Shown: positions 13,300 through 26,489, numbered from the stretch's first letter. The stretch: DNA of 64,000 nucleotides from Pleurodeles waltl (GCF_031143425.1 NC_090444.1:57345533-57409532); one strand, 5' to 3'. The notes: generated by a model from the letters alone, not told the origin. Numbers and translations are program-made.

Positions 13300-16200
13300 G
13301 TCCCTTTCTCTCAGTTGTATCTTGACCTGAGGTCATCTGGCCAGACACTTTCCCACTCAGCTCAGCCCTGTCTCCTTTGCCTGCCTGTGTTGATGCTGCT
13401 AAAAGATAGAGAAATAGGGTTATAACATGCCCATGACAACATTTTAATCTCAACTGAGTGACAGACAATATCATCACGTCAACTAGCCCCCAGTAAAACT
13501 TTCTACTAAGTGGCTCATCCATGTGTCATCACATATGCATGCATGCCATCTGGACATAATTTGGTAAGTCCAGATGGCATGCAAAATCAGGAGCTCAGAC
13601 AATTACAACTGAATGGATGAAGTCTAACAACCATAAAACATTAACCACAACTAGGTGACCTCTCCATCCACAAAGCTGTGCCACATGCAGCATACCCCAG
13701 TGACCTTGTAGCTAAAAATGGTATCCCATTGCAACTGCTGTCCCATATCTCAAACACAAGCTAATGCACACATCTATTTTGCACTTGCATGATGTACCAA
13801 CAATAAGATATGATGTGAAAGACATACAGCTAACTCAGATTTAAATCTGCAATACCCTGGAGTAGGTGACATGGAAATACCCACTTCAGAATGGACACAT
13901 TCAAACAATGTACAGCTCAATAAGTGACACCTTGTCCTAACTGAGTCAAGAAGGTAGTAACAAGGTCACCCAGTTAGGATTCACATGTGGCATTGAAAGG
14001 GACAACTTTTATATAATATTTAAAATGACAGGGAGAGATGCCTCCAAAACACACATAAATTGATTCTGCAAGCCCCTGGATAGTCTGATGTCTGGCACTG
14101 ATCACAATGCTACCATATGTGTGTCTGTAGCAAACATCAGTTGCTTGCATTGTGGTGAGTCACAGCCCCTGTACTGACTAATAGATGGGCAACAACATGT
14201 TGTACAATGTGAAGCCAAATCACTACCCACATTTCTGAATTTGTCAAGCCTGGTATTTGTCTGTTGATGAATGTCTGATTCCAAACACATGTGATATTAA
14301 TATCGCTGCAAGTCACTCCATGATGCATGCCTATAGTCAGGGCACAATCTCCATTTATTGCACAGGTGCAGTCTTCAACATAATGTCACATCAAGGGCAT
14401 AAGGACACACAGAGCTGTCCCACAATCTTGTTCTACCTGACATTTCCCTCAGTTTAAATGCAGTCCTCCCTGCCAAATGGCATACTGTGACGCATGAAGG
14501 TATCAGTCAGATTTTGAACAAAGGTGGCACACTCCTGTCTGTGTCACTCCATGGAATGGGTATATCATCCCATCAACATGGGTAGTACATGCATGAACTT
14601 GCAGACAAGAATGTATACCTAACAGAAAAGTTCACATGCTGACATGTAGTCACAAGGGGATGTTGGCTACAGTTATGGGACAAAAATCACGTCAAAGGAC
14701 ATTCCCCACTTTCCAAGGGAAAGTAATTCCCTACATCTACCGGTCTTCACCCATTTAAGCCATGTCACATCTATGCTGGGCACAAAATTATCACAGACTA
14801 CAGTGATGCACCAGCATCAATTACACACGGAGGATCACTTGCTTCTGGATGGCATCTGTCTGCATACTCATGTGCCCAGACAGATGGCAAAGGACAGTGA
14901 TCCCTCACACACTTACCTAATGACAGTGACATTCAGGGAACGAGTTCAATGGGTCAGAAATCATACCCACCACAACTACAAAAAGTACATAATTGTTCAC
15001 TGCACACAGCCATTTGGGATCCTTGCAGAGAAAGTGACTTTAGGATTCCCCCCAGTTTGCACCATGCCCCAGGCTCAAAAGTTAAGTTACCCTAGTTTCC
15101 TACAGCTGACATGTCCATACATATAATCTTCCATCTATTGTGTGACACATGGCTGAGGCCACACTTGTCAGTGGGACCAGTCAGTACCCCCCTCATTCAA
15201 CCGGCAATGGAACTGGCAGGGATTTGCTGTCTACTCACCCCCTTGTGGCTGCTGTGCTGCCCTAAGATGCCCATCCAGCTCCAGGTAGGCCAACACCAGA
15301 ATGTGGGTGATTAGGGGGGTCATGGTTTGACAGGCACCCCTCACACATTGGGAGAACAGTCTCAGCACGATCTTCCAGGCCCAGCGTTTCAGGACCTCCC
15401 ACCTCTTGTGACAGTGGGCCCTCCACCAGCTGTGGACCTCCAGGGTCTGCACCTTCTTGGCAATAGCTCTCCAAATCCCCTTCTTATGCTGGGCGTTGAC
15501 TTGAAAGGATGCAAAATACCCCATCCAATTTGGCAGAGTCACATACAAGCTTGTACACTAAGCTGAAAATATTATGTCATACACAAACTGGTCATGCGTA
15601 GCACATACCAGCCACTGAGAACAGGGAGATGACTAGAAACACTTCCTAATCATGCCCTTCACTGACCAGGTAGGGCAACTGACATATTGTGGGAGATGCC
15701 CAAGCAATCTTTGTGAGTGCTAAAGCAGATTGGGACAGATGACAAATCTGTGGCTCCCGAAAGGTAGATTCCATAGGCACAAAAGTAGAAATTCACTCAC
15801 ACTCTGTGCGGAAGGTTCTCAACCAACATTTACTACAGCCTACTGCCAGGGACCAAATACTAACACCACACATGGGTAATCATGAAGGGACTGGCATGGT
15901 GGATACAGAAGGTTCCTATCCTGTCCATTTGTAGATATGTGGACTCACAGATGAATACTCATTTCACATCACAGGGTGGGGTTATGTATCATGTACCTGT
16001 GACACCAAAGATGCTTCAGGGCATATGTGTCCATGCTACACTGATGGAATCCAGCAGACACAGGCATGCATTGTCCAAAGTCAGCCATGTAAGACAACAA
16101 ATGAGTCATATATCATGGTTACCCATTATCATCACACTGCTGTACTGTGTAACTGACATGTATGCAAATAGCTTGCAGATGACCCATTTGAGCTGTATGA

Positions 16201-16944
16201 TGATGACAACAGGCCTGTAGGACAACAGGGCTGTGGGAGTAAGTGACCTGTCAGGAGGCAGGGACACACATTGTCAGTGATGCCTAGTGCACAATGATCA
16301 CAGAGCTTTGACTATCTATCCATTCCAATCTACATACCCCTCAGAGCAAGAACCTCAATAAGCTGCATCTTAGCACAGATAATGAAATGGTCCACATGAC
16401 AGGATGTACTGGTGTACAGGGAGTCAGCACTGAGTCACAGTTGCATAGTCACATTGAATCAACTTAATCCTAGATTTGGACCCACACAGTGAAAATCAGT
16501 TGTCAGACATTGGTCCATGCAGGATGAGCAGATAGAAACTACATGGTATTCCATTCCCATCAATTCCATGCAAGTCAATGTATCATGTAGTCAATAGCAT
16601 TTTGGCATGTGGAGTGTATATGGCAACCTGATGGGCAGAATAAGTCCACACATGCCTTCACAACAACAGATTAGCAAGGCTAGATGTGGTTTGAAGCTCT
16701 GTGGCAAGATACACATGGCTCACTTTACACACACCTCACACATACAACATGCAGATGCTGCTCATGCTCCAATTGAGATACATGTGCCTTTGCATTGTAG
16801 ACATCCATGTGTCAAGTGTTGTATGGGCATGGCTGAGGTCTGACCTCATCTAGTTTTGTGCATTCCACATAAGGAATAACATGGTACACTCAAAACACAC
16901 ACAAAGGTCTGAGACCTCAATAATTGGCACATATTAGTTACATG
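13300..16944. other. Degenerate region with one old Harbinger gene fragment
   Basis: Most of this 3.6 kb gives no recognisable gene; frames are short and have biased compositions (Met/His/Thr rich). Only 15239-15500 can be assigned (see next entry), as a relic of Harbinger gene B. It is therefore probably an old Harbinger copy, but no terminal repeats were found and the boundaries are unknown. Confidence 0.4.
15239..15500 (-). pseudogene. Relic of Harbinger gene B, middle exon
   Basis: On the minus strand the frame reads KGIWRAIAKKVQ...HCHKRWE, then LAYLELDGHLRAAQQPQGG. It aligns with the middle exon of gene B in the elements at 42948 and 55849 (IWRAIAKDVR, HCRKRWED, YPELDGRLR). That exon is part of a MYB/MADF-like DNA-binding domain. 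The splice donor after the QGG codons survives (GTGAGTAG from 15238 downward), while the acceptor AG has decayed to AA. The length is about 262 bp against 271 bp in the two younger copies. Surrounding exons were not found. Confidence 0.65.
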
Positions 16945-18395
16945 CTGTTAGAAATGCTGTCTTCGTTTGACAGTCAGGTTACCCCCTGTCTAAGCAAGGA
17001 CCCTCACTCTAGTTAGGGCAATGGAGAAACACACTTACATAACCCCTGCTTACTACCTTGGTAGCTTGGCACAATCAGACAGGCTTCTCTCAGAAGCAAT
17101 GTGTAAAGTATTTGTACCAACACACACAATAATTCAGTGAAAACACTACAAAATGGACACGATAACAGTTGAAAAAAAATAGGTAATATTTATCTAAATC
17201 AAACAAGACCAGACCAACAAAAATCCAACACACACAGGTCAAGATATGATTGTTCAAAATAATAAGAGTATTACTCCATAGAAAACAATGGAAATGTTGA
17301 TTTTACACAAAGTACCTGGTTAGAGTAAAAAATAAAGCCGCAACTTGCAAGTGAGGCCATGCATCGTTTCTTCTCCGGTCTGGTAGGCAATGCATCGTTT
17401 TTTCTTCTCGCAAGTGATGCTTCGATTTCCGGACAGGGCACCTCCAATCCGCACAGGTTCACAATGACTTTGATGCCCAGGGACAATGTGTGAGAAATCT
17501 GGTTGCACGGTTTTAGCAAATCGCACTGCATGGGGTTTGCGTCGTTATCAGCAGCCACAAACGGGTGTTGCATTGTTTCTCCAGCCGCTATGTATCGATC
17601 TCCCAGCAACGATCCAGGTAGAGTGTTGATTCTTGCCGTAAAGCGGGTGGCGTGTCATTTATCAGCTGCGTTGCAGATGGTTTGTCAAAAACTTCCCTGC
17701 ACGGCATTCTGTGCGTGGGTTTCAGCTCTTGTTCTGCCAACTTCACCTTTCAAGGTCCTAAGTACTGGATAGGGCAACACTTGCCAGGGCAGGGCAGGAA
17801 TCTCAGCAGAGAGTCCAGGTGCTGGCAGAGGGAAACGTTGATGGCCCTGAGACTTCAAAACAGGAGGCAAGCTCAGTTCAAGCCCTTAGAGATTCTTCTT
17901 CAAGCAGGAATGCACAACAAAGTCTTGCCTTTCTCCCTGTTCACAGGCAGAAGCAGCAACTGCAGGATAGCCCATCAAAGCACTGTCATAGGCAGGGTCA
18001 GCACTTCTCCTCAGCTCTTCAGCTCTTCTTCTTGGCAAAGGTTCCTCTTGGTTCCAGAAGTGATCTAAAAGTCTGGGGTTTTGGGTCCACTACTTATATC
18101 CCTTTCTGTCTTTAAAGTAGGCAAACTTCAAAGAAAAGTCTCTGTTGTTCACAAAATTCTGTCTTGCCCAGGCCAGTCCCCAGACACACATCAGGGGGTT
18201 GGAGTGAGGGCAGACACAGCCCTTTGAGGTGTAAGAGACCACTCCTCCCTCCACTTTAGCTCAGATGGCTCATTAGGATATGCAGGCTACACCTCAGCTC
18301 CTTTTGTGTCACTGTCTAGAGGAGAGTCACAAACAGCCGAAATGTCAGTCTGATCCAGACAGGGAATCCAGAAACAGGCAGAGTCACAGAATGGT
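16945..18395. mobile_element. Second LTR-like repeat family, one end only
   Basis: It begins TGTTAGAAATGCTGTC, an LTR-like TG start, and runs to the piggyBac-like terminus at 18396 without a matching ...TAACA end. It is therefore probably truncated there. No coding sequence is recognised. I believe this family is common in newt DNA, but that rests on memory and not on a search. Confidence 0.35.
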
Positions 18396-19499
18396 TTAAC
18401 CCCTGCGCTGCCAGGCCTATTCTCCTTTAGGTGGCAGGCTTTTTTTTTGGCTATTTTAGGCAGTTCGTGCTTAGGCCCTCATAACTTTTTGTCCACAAAA
18501 GCTACCCATGCCAAATTTGCGTCCTTTTTTGCCAACATCATAGGGATTCTATAGGTACCCAGAGTTTGTGGGTTCCCCTGGAGGAGACCAAGAAATTAGC
18601 CAAAATACAGTGAAAATTTAGTTTTTTTATAAAACAATGGGGAAAAAGGGCGTCAGAAGAAAGCTTGTGCTGTTTTCCCTGAAAAGGGCATCAATAAAGG
18701 ATTTGTGGTGCTAAAATCACCATCTTCCCAGCATTCAGTAACAGACAGACTTTAACCATAAAACTACATTTTTTCAACACAATTTTGGTATTTTACTGGG
18801 ACATACCATACCATTTTTACTATTTTTTGTGCTTTTTGCCTCCTTCCAGTTAGTTACAGTAATGGGTGTAAAATCAAAGCTGGATCTTGGACAGCTAAAC
18901 ATTTCGGAAAAGTAGACAAAATTCTAAATTCATCAAGGGGTCATTTGTATAGATCGTGCAAGGATTACCTACAGAAATTAAAAGCTGTAATAAAAATAAT
19001 TATTGAAATTGAGGTGAAAAAAATGCTATTTGTCTCCACATTTTACTATGTAACTTTTTCCTGGGATGTCATATTTTCAAAAGCAATATACTGTTACATC
19101 TGTTGGACTCTTCTGGTTGTGGGGATATACAGGGCTTGTAGGTTCATCAAGAACCCTAATTACCCAAAGCCAATAAATGAGCTGCACCTTGTAATGGGTT
19201 TTTATTGTATCCCTGGTATACAGAAATTCATTCGATGAAATATAAAAAGTGAAAAATAGGTATCAAGGAAACCTTTATATTTCCAAAATGGTCATGAGAT
19301 AAGGTGATGAGAAGCAGTGGTTATTTGCACATATCTGAATTCTGGGGTCCCCATACTAGCATGTAAATTACAGGGCATTTACCAAATAGATGTCTTTTTT
19401 ATACACTGTCTTACATTTGGAAGGAAAAAATGTAGAGAAAGACAAGGGGCAAAAACACTTGTTCTGCTATCCTGTGTTCCCCCAAGTCTCCCAATAAAA

Positions 19500-20640
19500 A
19501 TGGTACCTGACTTGTGTGGGTAGGCCTAGTGCCCGCAACAGGAAACAGAGCATGGAAACATCACATTTTTACATTGAAATCTGACGTGTTTTTTGAAACG
19601 TGCCTAGCTGTGGATTTTGGCCTCTAGCTCATCCGGAACCTAGGGAAACCTACCAAACCTGTGCATTTTTTAAAACTAGACACCTAGGGAAATCTGGGAT
19701 GGGGTAACTTGTGTGGCTCCCAGCAGGTTCTGTTACCCAGAATCTTATGCAAACCTCAAAATTTGTGAAAAAGCACTTTTTTCTCACATTTCGGTGGTAG
19801 AAGGTTCTGGAATCGGAGAGGAGCCACACATTTCCTTCCACCTAGCATTCCTACAAGTCTCCTGATAAAAATGGTATCTCACTTGTATGGGAACGCCTCG
19901 TGCCTGTGACAGGAAATGCCCTAAAACGCAACGTGAACACATCACATTTTCCCAAAGAAAACTGGCCTGTTTTTTGCAAAGGGTCTAGCTGTGGATTTTG
20001 GCATCCAGCTCATCCAGACATTCCTGAAAACTAGACACCTAGGGGAACCCAGGATGGGGTAACTTGTAGTGTTCTTACCAGGTTCTGTTACCCAGAATCC
20101 TTTGCAAACCTCAAAATTTGGCCAAAAAAAACCTTTTTCCTCAAATTTTGATGCTGTAAAGTTCTGTAATCTGAGGGGAGCCACAAACATCCTTCTATCC
20201 AGCATTCCGCCTGGTCTCCCAATAAAAATGGTATCTCACTTGTGTGGGTAGGCCTAGTGCCCGAGACAGGAAATGCCTCAAAACACTATGTGGACACATC
20301 AAAATTATCAAATACAAAACTACCTGTTTTTGCGGGGGGAGCTCGTGCGTTTTGGGTCCTGGGCTAGGGAAACCTACCAAACCCAAATGTTTCTGAAAAC
20401 GAGACACCTGAGGGAGCCCAGGGAGATGTGACTTGTGTGGATCCCCCAATGTTTTCTTACTCTGAGTCCTCAGCAAACTTCTAATTTAGCTAAAAAATCT
20501 AAATGTTCCCAAATGTCTGTGTGGAATCACTGCACTGTCACAAATTTCCTACCTCCCAATGTTCCCCTCAGTCTCCCGGTAAATATTATTCCTCACTTGT
20601 GTAGGTGGGCCAAGTGCCTGTGACAGGGAAGAGCCAAAAA
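19500..20640. repeat. Tandem units of about 355-375 bp, diverged
   Basis: The phrase GTAGGCCTAGTGCC(C)G with a following AGGAAA recurs near 19515, 19888, 20242 and 20600. The units are the reverse complement of the 383-bp units at 28341-30785 but much more diverged from one another. Confidence 0.6.
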
Positions 20641-21480
20641 CATATTGAAAATGAGGGGGAACGAAAGCGGTGTCACGACTTACGTGCTGCTTTACCCTGG
20701 AGGCCGCAGAACGAATGGTGTGGATCCTGTTCTGGAATGTTCGGCCATGGCCCAAGTAGGGGTGACTCTTTCTGGTAGCCACGGTGCTGCAGGCAATGGG
20801 TATGCCAAGAGCAGGCCGTGTCCCTCAGAAGTAGTGCCAGATGGAAAAAAACCCTGAAAGGGGAAAAAACCTCCAAAAAGATAGAATCCTGCAACAGGAA
20901 CAAAAAGAATAGGTAACAGCAGGAACAAAATACAGGAAAATACACTGGAACGACGAGAATCAGTGTAGAAATACAAGGAAGCAGGAGGAGAAGACAACAT
21001 CCAAACAGAAAGTGTTGCAGTGCAAGGAGAGAAAGAAACACAGCCCTTTAATACCAACAAACAGGAAACGACCAACAGGAAGTAAAAGGACACCATCTTA
21101 GATAGGGAAAAGCAGATAGAACAGAATGGACTAGGAACCATAGAGAGTAGGGAACAAGGAATGCTGGGAAGAGAAGGGTACTATGGGAAAGGGGCAAAAC
21201 ATAAAAGAAGGCACAACCAGATGTCCAGAAAAAAGAAGAAAAGAAAAGAACAGGTGAGTGGGGGGGTCAGACTTCCCTAGACACGCGGTGGACTAAAAAA
21301 GAACGAGGCCCCATGCCCAATTTGGGGCCTCGTAAGGTACAGAGCAGGCTGGGGGCACGGCACGTCTTATGACCGCGTGCTGCGGCCCGAGCCGAATGTT
21401 CCGCTCGTGCCGCATGCAGCAGCGCAACAAGCGGGTCCAAAAGGGCAGTTTGAAAAAAAAATGTTTTTAGATTGACAAGT
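20641..21480. other. Unassigned insertion within the composite repeat
   Basis: The sequence is unrelated to the flanking tandem units. It includes a purine-rich stretch ending AAGAAGAAAAGAAAAGAACAG near 21250 and a CpG-rich 21290-21430. No gene is recognised. It may be a further transposon fragment. Confidence 0.3.
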
Positions 21481-22169
21481 GAGACAGAATTTTTATCGGA
21501 ATAGATGCAACAATGGTGGGTGGTAGGCACTTTGTGGATTCCAACAGATTCCAGAAGGTTCCATCACATGTGGGTAAAGTGTGTGATTTCAAGCAAAGTT
21601 TAAGGTTTGCAGGGCTTTGTGGGCAAGGAAATGGTGTGTGGTGCATGTGAAGCAACCCACCCTGGACTCACCCAAATGTTTAGTTTTCATATGTGTATAG
21701 GTCTCATATATTTTTCTACATGGCAGCGTCCCAAAGTCTAAAAAGTGCAGCCCTCACCATTCCAAGTGGGACGATTTTGAGAGTTAGACAAGCTCTCATG
21801 GCCCAAGTGTAAAACCAAAACCCAAAATATTCAAATGTCTCCTTGCTTGCCGTAGGATAAAATGTTTTAGTCTGCGGGGGGAGCTAAAAGACTGTTACCC
21901 CCTTCAGTTGGAGTGGGGGCATAACCATGCCCATACTGGTTGGTAGCCACCAACCCACTATTTAAAAAAAAAAATCCATGGCATCTAGTAGGTTTTCTGC
22001 CCTCCTGGGGAATGGATCTGGGGTAATTGCCCCATATGCCCACTGGTGGGCAGAACAACTGTGTCCACATTTATTTAGGGTGGGGGTATGGCCATACCCC
22101 CACACTCTTTTAAAAAAAAGAAAATCTCCCCTGGTCTCTGGTGGGCATTCAAGGAGGGCAGAGCGGAGG

Positions 22170-22640
22170 ACCCGAACGATGTTGTCGGGTCTTACTTTGC
22201 CTCACCTGCTTGTCTTTCAGTCCCGGCGCCCTCGCGCCCGCGCTGCTTACTTGTTTTTGATTCCAGTGGTCATTCCTGGCTTCAATCTACTACTTCGCTC
22301 CACGTATTTCCTTCTCAGCCACCGGGCTCGTTTTCTCCTTCGCTCCTTCTTAGGGTGCGTTTTCGCTTCCTCGTGGGGGCCGACATTTTGTTTCGCTGCA
22401 CCAGTTCAACATCGGGGTCTGGATCTCCTCCGAGGGCGGTTGAATCGCCTCAGGCTCTCGTTTATTCGGAGCTCTGGAAGCTCCCCCCATCTCCCTAGTT
22501 TGTTTTGGGCGGCTGCGGGGCCCAGGGCTTCAGGCTTATTGTGCGTTGGTCGGTGGCTGCCGGGAGCTCCGCTTTACGCGTGCTGCTCCATCGGCCTCTA
22601 GCCACGCCCTGATATTTTTAACATATGCAGAGTGGGCTGG
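22170..22640. other. GC-rich segment, no gene assigned
   Basis: This CpG-containing stretch lies between the composite repeat and a tandem array. Open frames of up to about 200 codons cross it but look like low-complexity Arg/Leu/Ser translation and match no family I recognise. Confidence 0.3.
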
Positions 22641-22679
22641 TACATTTCAGTTGGATAGACAGTGCATCCAGGCCTTAGC

Positions 22680-23240
22680 AGGCCTTCCAGTCTCTGTACT
22701 ACAGACACTATTCATATGTTATCCTCCCAGGTGAGTGCACGTCAAGGGATAGTTGTGAAACAATGGCTGTTTGAGCAGGGAACTATGTGGTGGCTGAGTG
22801 GAACAACAGTGATAGTGCCTCCTGACCTTAACAGTTCTGTCAGTCCCTATACTACAGACACTCTACATATATTATCCTCCCGGGTGAGTACACTTCAATG
22901 GGTAGTTGTGAAACAGTGGTTGTTTGAACAGGGAACACTGTGCTGGCTGAGTGGAGTAGCAGGGACAGTGTCTCCTGGACTTAGCTGACCTGCCAGTCCC
23001 CATACTACACACAATATACATATGTTAGCCTCGCAGGTGGGTACACCTCAATGGGGAATTGACAAACAAGGGTAATTGGAGAAGGATACATGGTTCTTGT
23101 TTTTGGAGTTGTAGAACAGTGCCTGCTGGAAGCTGTAGTGCTCTCAGTCCCTATACTTCACATACCATACACAGCTGTTGTTCCCCCGGTGCGCTTACTT
23201 CAAATGTGAAATACCAGACTGGGATCTTTGGACGAGGGAT
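22680..23240. repeat. Tandem repeat, about 153-bp unit, four copies
   Basis: Variants of CAGTCCCTATACTACAGACAC recur at about 22688, 22842, 22993 and 23147, each followed by a CTCCCAGGTGAGT-like block. It lies next to a Harbinger gene A relic, as tandem arrays also do inside the better-preserved Harbinger elements. Confidence 0.7.
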
Positions 23241-23242
23241 AC

Positions 23243-24250
23243 TAGGTTGGCGAGTGGAGTGACAGTGAAGGTGGCAAAAGGTGAGCAGTGAGCATGCATG
23301 ACAATACATTTTGGATACATTTGAATTGTTGTGACTTACTCAACTCTACCCCATCCCCAGGTATTCCTGTGAAGTCCTCAGGATGCAGGATGGCCAAGAC
23401 CTTCTCCTCCCATATTTGAGTTGTAAGGGAGGAAGTGGCAGACCACCACCAGTCTTCTGGGCAGCCAGCTGGTGTCTGGATGCCATGGAATGGACCTTCC
23501 CCCTGAGGTCGTTCCACCTCTTCCTGATGTCGTCCCTTGTGCATGGTGTGGGGCCTACAGCATTCACTATGTCGACAATCCTTGGCCATTTTCTATGCAA
23601 CAGTAGTTTGCTGAACGTGGGCTCCAAATAAATGTGGCTCTACTCTAACGATGGCATCCACCATGACTCTTAATTCATCTTAAGTGAATCAGGAATTTTT
23701 CTTTTGTCATATGGTGGTATAAATATGTGGGTGCGGGGAAAATTAACAGATGATGGGAGTTAATGGGGTAGGGAGGAACACATTTATGTGATAGGGGTGT
23801 GCCTACGGTGTGAGCTGTGTGGTTGCTGAGAAATGGAGAGTGCCAATTCTAGTGGTAAATCTGCTTGAGGTATTTCTCTCTGTCTTGCTGGGTCTTGCAG
23901 TGACAATGCAAAGGATTGTCGTTTGTGAATGGGTGTGTTATATACTGTAGTGTGATTTGCAGGTGTATTGAGTGTGGGAATGTGTGTCAGCTGTATGGAT
24001 TTCAAATCCATCCAATGTGGTGGTGTGTATTACTGTGGTGACTGTGAACTACCGCAGTTTGGACCACCATTGGGAGACGGCCATTGCAACTTTGGATGGT
24101 GGTTGGTTGTCGGATTATCCTTTGGCGGTCCAGGCTTTGTAACTTGTAATATGGTGGTCTGTATGACTGCCTACATGGTGGTCTTTTGGCAGCCACCACT
24201 ATGGCGATTGGACTGCCAAACTCATAATGAGACCCATAGTCTTTTTGTGC
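23243..24250. mobile_element. Old Harbinger remnant, right-end part
   Basis: It holds a gene A first-exon relic (23346-23627). It ends near 24236 with GGACTGCCAAACTCATAATGAGACC, resembling the right terminus of the intact copy (CCGAGGTCAGAATGACC). Transposase and gene B are absent. The left end was not found. Confidence 0.5.
23346..23627 (-). pseudogene. Relic of Harbinger gene A, MYB/SANT-like exon
   Basis: The minus-strand frame contains IVDIVNAVGPTPCTRDDIRK followed directly by RWNDLRGKVHSM. This corresponds to the MYB/SANT-like trihelix in gene A of the 42948 element (IVDRVNAVGQHPRNREDIQK, then RWNDLRGKVRSM). After the GGG block the reading frame departs from the intact copy, so the exon is frameshifted. 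The upstream part of the domain is degenerate. MYB-like proteins of this kind help Harbinger transposases reach the nucleus and DNA; this copy cannot encode a full protein. Confidence 0.75.
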
Positions 24251-24289
24251 ATAATTACACGCCATAAGATTGAGTAGTAAAAACTTTAG

Positions 24290-24659
24290 GAATGCATATA
24301 AAATCGGCCAATGCTCTCACAAGTGTCCCCTTTACATTTTATGTAGAGGTCATAAAGATATTCTGTGGGTCAGCCAGAGAAGTTTGAATGGTTCCCGGTT
24401 TTCGTAGGAGCAGTGTCTGAATGTCTTGGAGCTAGTGCAGAACAGTGAAGGGGACCACTTTGAAACACACTGCACCACAGATGCAGACTCCGCCCAAAAT
24501 CCAGCCAACTCCTCAGAGGCGATTGTTGAGCCCTGGGTGCAGAAGGCAGGGTTTGGCCCCTTTTTCTTCTTTAAGCAGGACTTCTGTTCCCATGCCTCAG
24601 GTCTTCTTTGTCACTGGTCTTCTTGTGTCCATCAAGTCTGATCTGTGGGTCTAGTGATG
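24290..24659. other. No gene seen
   Basis: Nothing is recognised between the Harbinger remnant and the LTR end fragment. Confidence 0.4.
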
Positions 24660-24745
24660 TGTTGGAGGCTGGCCTGGTTTGTAGTGGGTACCCAAAGGTA
24701 CTTACACCTAATACCAGGTCCAGTTATCCCTTATTAGTGAAACGT
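24660..24745 (-). mobile_element. LTR end fragment of the 3-kb family
   Basis: TGTTGGAGGCTGGCCTGG through CCAGGTCCAGTTATCCCTTA matches the first about 85 bp of the 281-3231 element. It directly abuts a minus-strand gag relic, suggesting a deletion derivative of an LTR retrotransposon. Confidence 0.55.
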
Positions 24746-24757
24746 AGGGGGTGGGTT

Positions 24758-25654
24758 CTAGTACTTAACTTTGGTGTTTTCTACACCTACCCCAGTTTCT
24801 ATGATGGACCCAAAAGTGAACCCAGCCACAACTTTGCTATGACTATTGCCTGTAGTCCCACTTCGATTACTACTACTGCTAGGAGCACTCGGAGTTGAAG
24901 TTGATGGAGTGGTGGTGGTAGGCTCAAGGGCTTTACCTGGACAGGACTTGTCCCCTGGCCTATGGCCTTTACCTCTGCACAGATAGCACCAAGGCTTTTT
25001 ATTGTGTGTCAAAGAGGAAGAAGAAGGAGTTTTATCCCCACCCCCAGAGGAGTGTTGTGGACCTGAGAGGAATCTTTCTGTTTGTCCCCATGCTTGTCCT
25101 GAGATTTTTCATCATTTTTCTTCTATTATTTGTCACCCTCATATGAGCTTTTCTGCTCTCCCATGTTCTGACCCATTTGTCTGCCTTCTTTCCCAATTCT
25201 TGGAGAGAGGTCAGATCTGAGTCTACCAAGTACTGGTGTAACAAATCGGACACACAGTTATTCAGAATATGCTCTCTCAAGATTAGATTATTAAGACCCT
25301 CATAGTCAGACACTTTGCTGCCATGTAACGAACCTTCTAAAGCTTTGACAGAACAGTCCACAAAGTCAACCCAGTCCTGTGAGGATTCCTTTTTGGTTCT
25401 CTGAACTTTATTCTGTACTGCTCTGTGGTGAGCCCAAAACCATCTATGAATGCATGTTTAAGAATATCATAATTGTCTGAGTCCTCCTTCCTGATAGTGA
25501 GGAGTCTATCTCTCCCTTTTTCAGAGAAGGGCAACCAAGGAAGAAACAGGACCAAAGAACTCAGAAAATGTGAAGCTAGGTGGATAGTTAAGCTACGGGC
25601 TGTGGAGAAAGTTATGAATATTGATAGGGAACTACATGTGTTCCTGACATACAA
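24758..25654 (-). pseudogene. Retrotransposon gag relic with zinc knuckle
   Basis: Three minus-strand frames line up in order. The first (about 25654-25340) includes FIDGFGLTTEQYRIKFRE; the second (25361-25032) includes LREHILNNCVSDLLHQYLVD; the third (25012-24758) has a Cys-His cluster CYLCRGKGHRPGDKSC. The helical part resembles the SCAN-like capsid module of Gmr1-type Gypsy Gag proteins, and the Cys-His cluster a Gag zinc knuckle. The SCAN resemblance is by eye. The frame changes twice, so it is non-functional. No pol follows; an LTR-family end lies directly downstream at 24660. Confidence 0.6.
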
Positions 25655-25689
25655 AGGTCTCTACTTTCCCAAAAAAAGGTGATATTACT

Positions 25690-26489
25690 GTGTATAATGG
25701 ACACCAATCTACATATGTCATCCTGGTGTGAATTACAACCTGTTGTCTTGTGAGAGTTGCTTTTTATGTGGAGGCCTTTCGAATTCCCCCTTTGTTAATA
25801 GTATAGTTTTTCTTTTTTCACCCATAAGTGTTTCATGAGACATCACGAATATCACATCTGACAACATTACCAAACTCTTGCTGTATTACTCTTACAACTG
25901 TTATTTTGGTGTTTTACGAACAATGCTATCTGTTATCTGACTATTCGACCTCTGTACATTTAACCCTCTGTTACCTCTTGAGGCTTACAGTTTTTATTTA
26001 CGTACATTGTTTTTCTCCCTAGACACTACCTCCATCAGACACTACCTTCTCTTATTATGATCTTCCTAATTTGTTTTGACCCTCTGCTCCTCTGTCTATT
26101 AGTCTGGGCACTAATCATACTTATTTTTTGGTCTTTACTATCATCTACTTTTTTCTATGTTATTGTCGCTCCTTAGCTTTCCGTTGCCACCGAGTACCCG
26201 ATCACTGATTACAAATTCCTTAACGTCCAACATTATGACTCAGTTTAGCCTCTAAGGGTCCCTTACAATGGGTGTTTTCCACCTGACCTTTTAGCTATTA
26301 TATTGGGCTTAGATATCTACAGTTCTTCACTTATTATTCATTTTTATCCCCTTTTATCTCTTTTTTCCACACATCAAATATGACTTGGCTTACTGTTTAC
26401 ATATTCAAACATCTTCAAACATCATGTTTATAAACAGCTATTCATATTTCTTTAGCTTCTTGTACCGAGTGAGCCGTTTAATTTTCCAT
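25690..26489. other. AT-rich DNA, no gene seen
   Basis: T-rich sequence with only short hydrophobic frames. Its composition resembles 54368-55380, consistent with both being one locus split by the piggyBac-like insertion between them. Confidence 0.35.

Larger units (their letters stand above)
18396..22170 (-). mobile_element. piggyBac-like composite repeat, inverted decayed copy
   Basis: It starts TTAACCCCTGCGCTGCCAGG, the reverse complement of the right terminus of the copy at 26494-54363 (GGCCTGGCAGCG...GGGGTTAA). Moving right it shows the same order of parts reversed: an AT-rich segment (18600-19300), tandem units of about 355-375 bp (about 19500-20640) and a GC-rich repeat zone (about 21880-22160). 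No transposase gene is visible. TTAA at the end and the CCCC...GCTGCCAGG terminus suggest a piggyBac-type non-autonomous element. The other terminus is missing here, and 20641-21480 interrupts it. Confidence 0.45.

Noticed and set aside
13300..16900. A full old Harbinger with transposase
   Set aside because: Only the gene B middle exon could be aligned; no DDE blocks or terminal repeats were found.
22000..22600. A host first exon in the GC-rich 22170-22640 stretch
   Set aside because: Frames of up to about 200 codons have no domain or splice support and run across a repeat junction.
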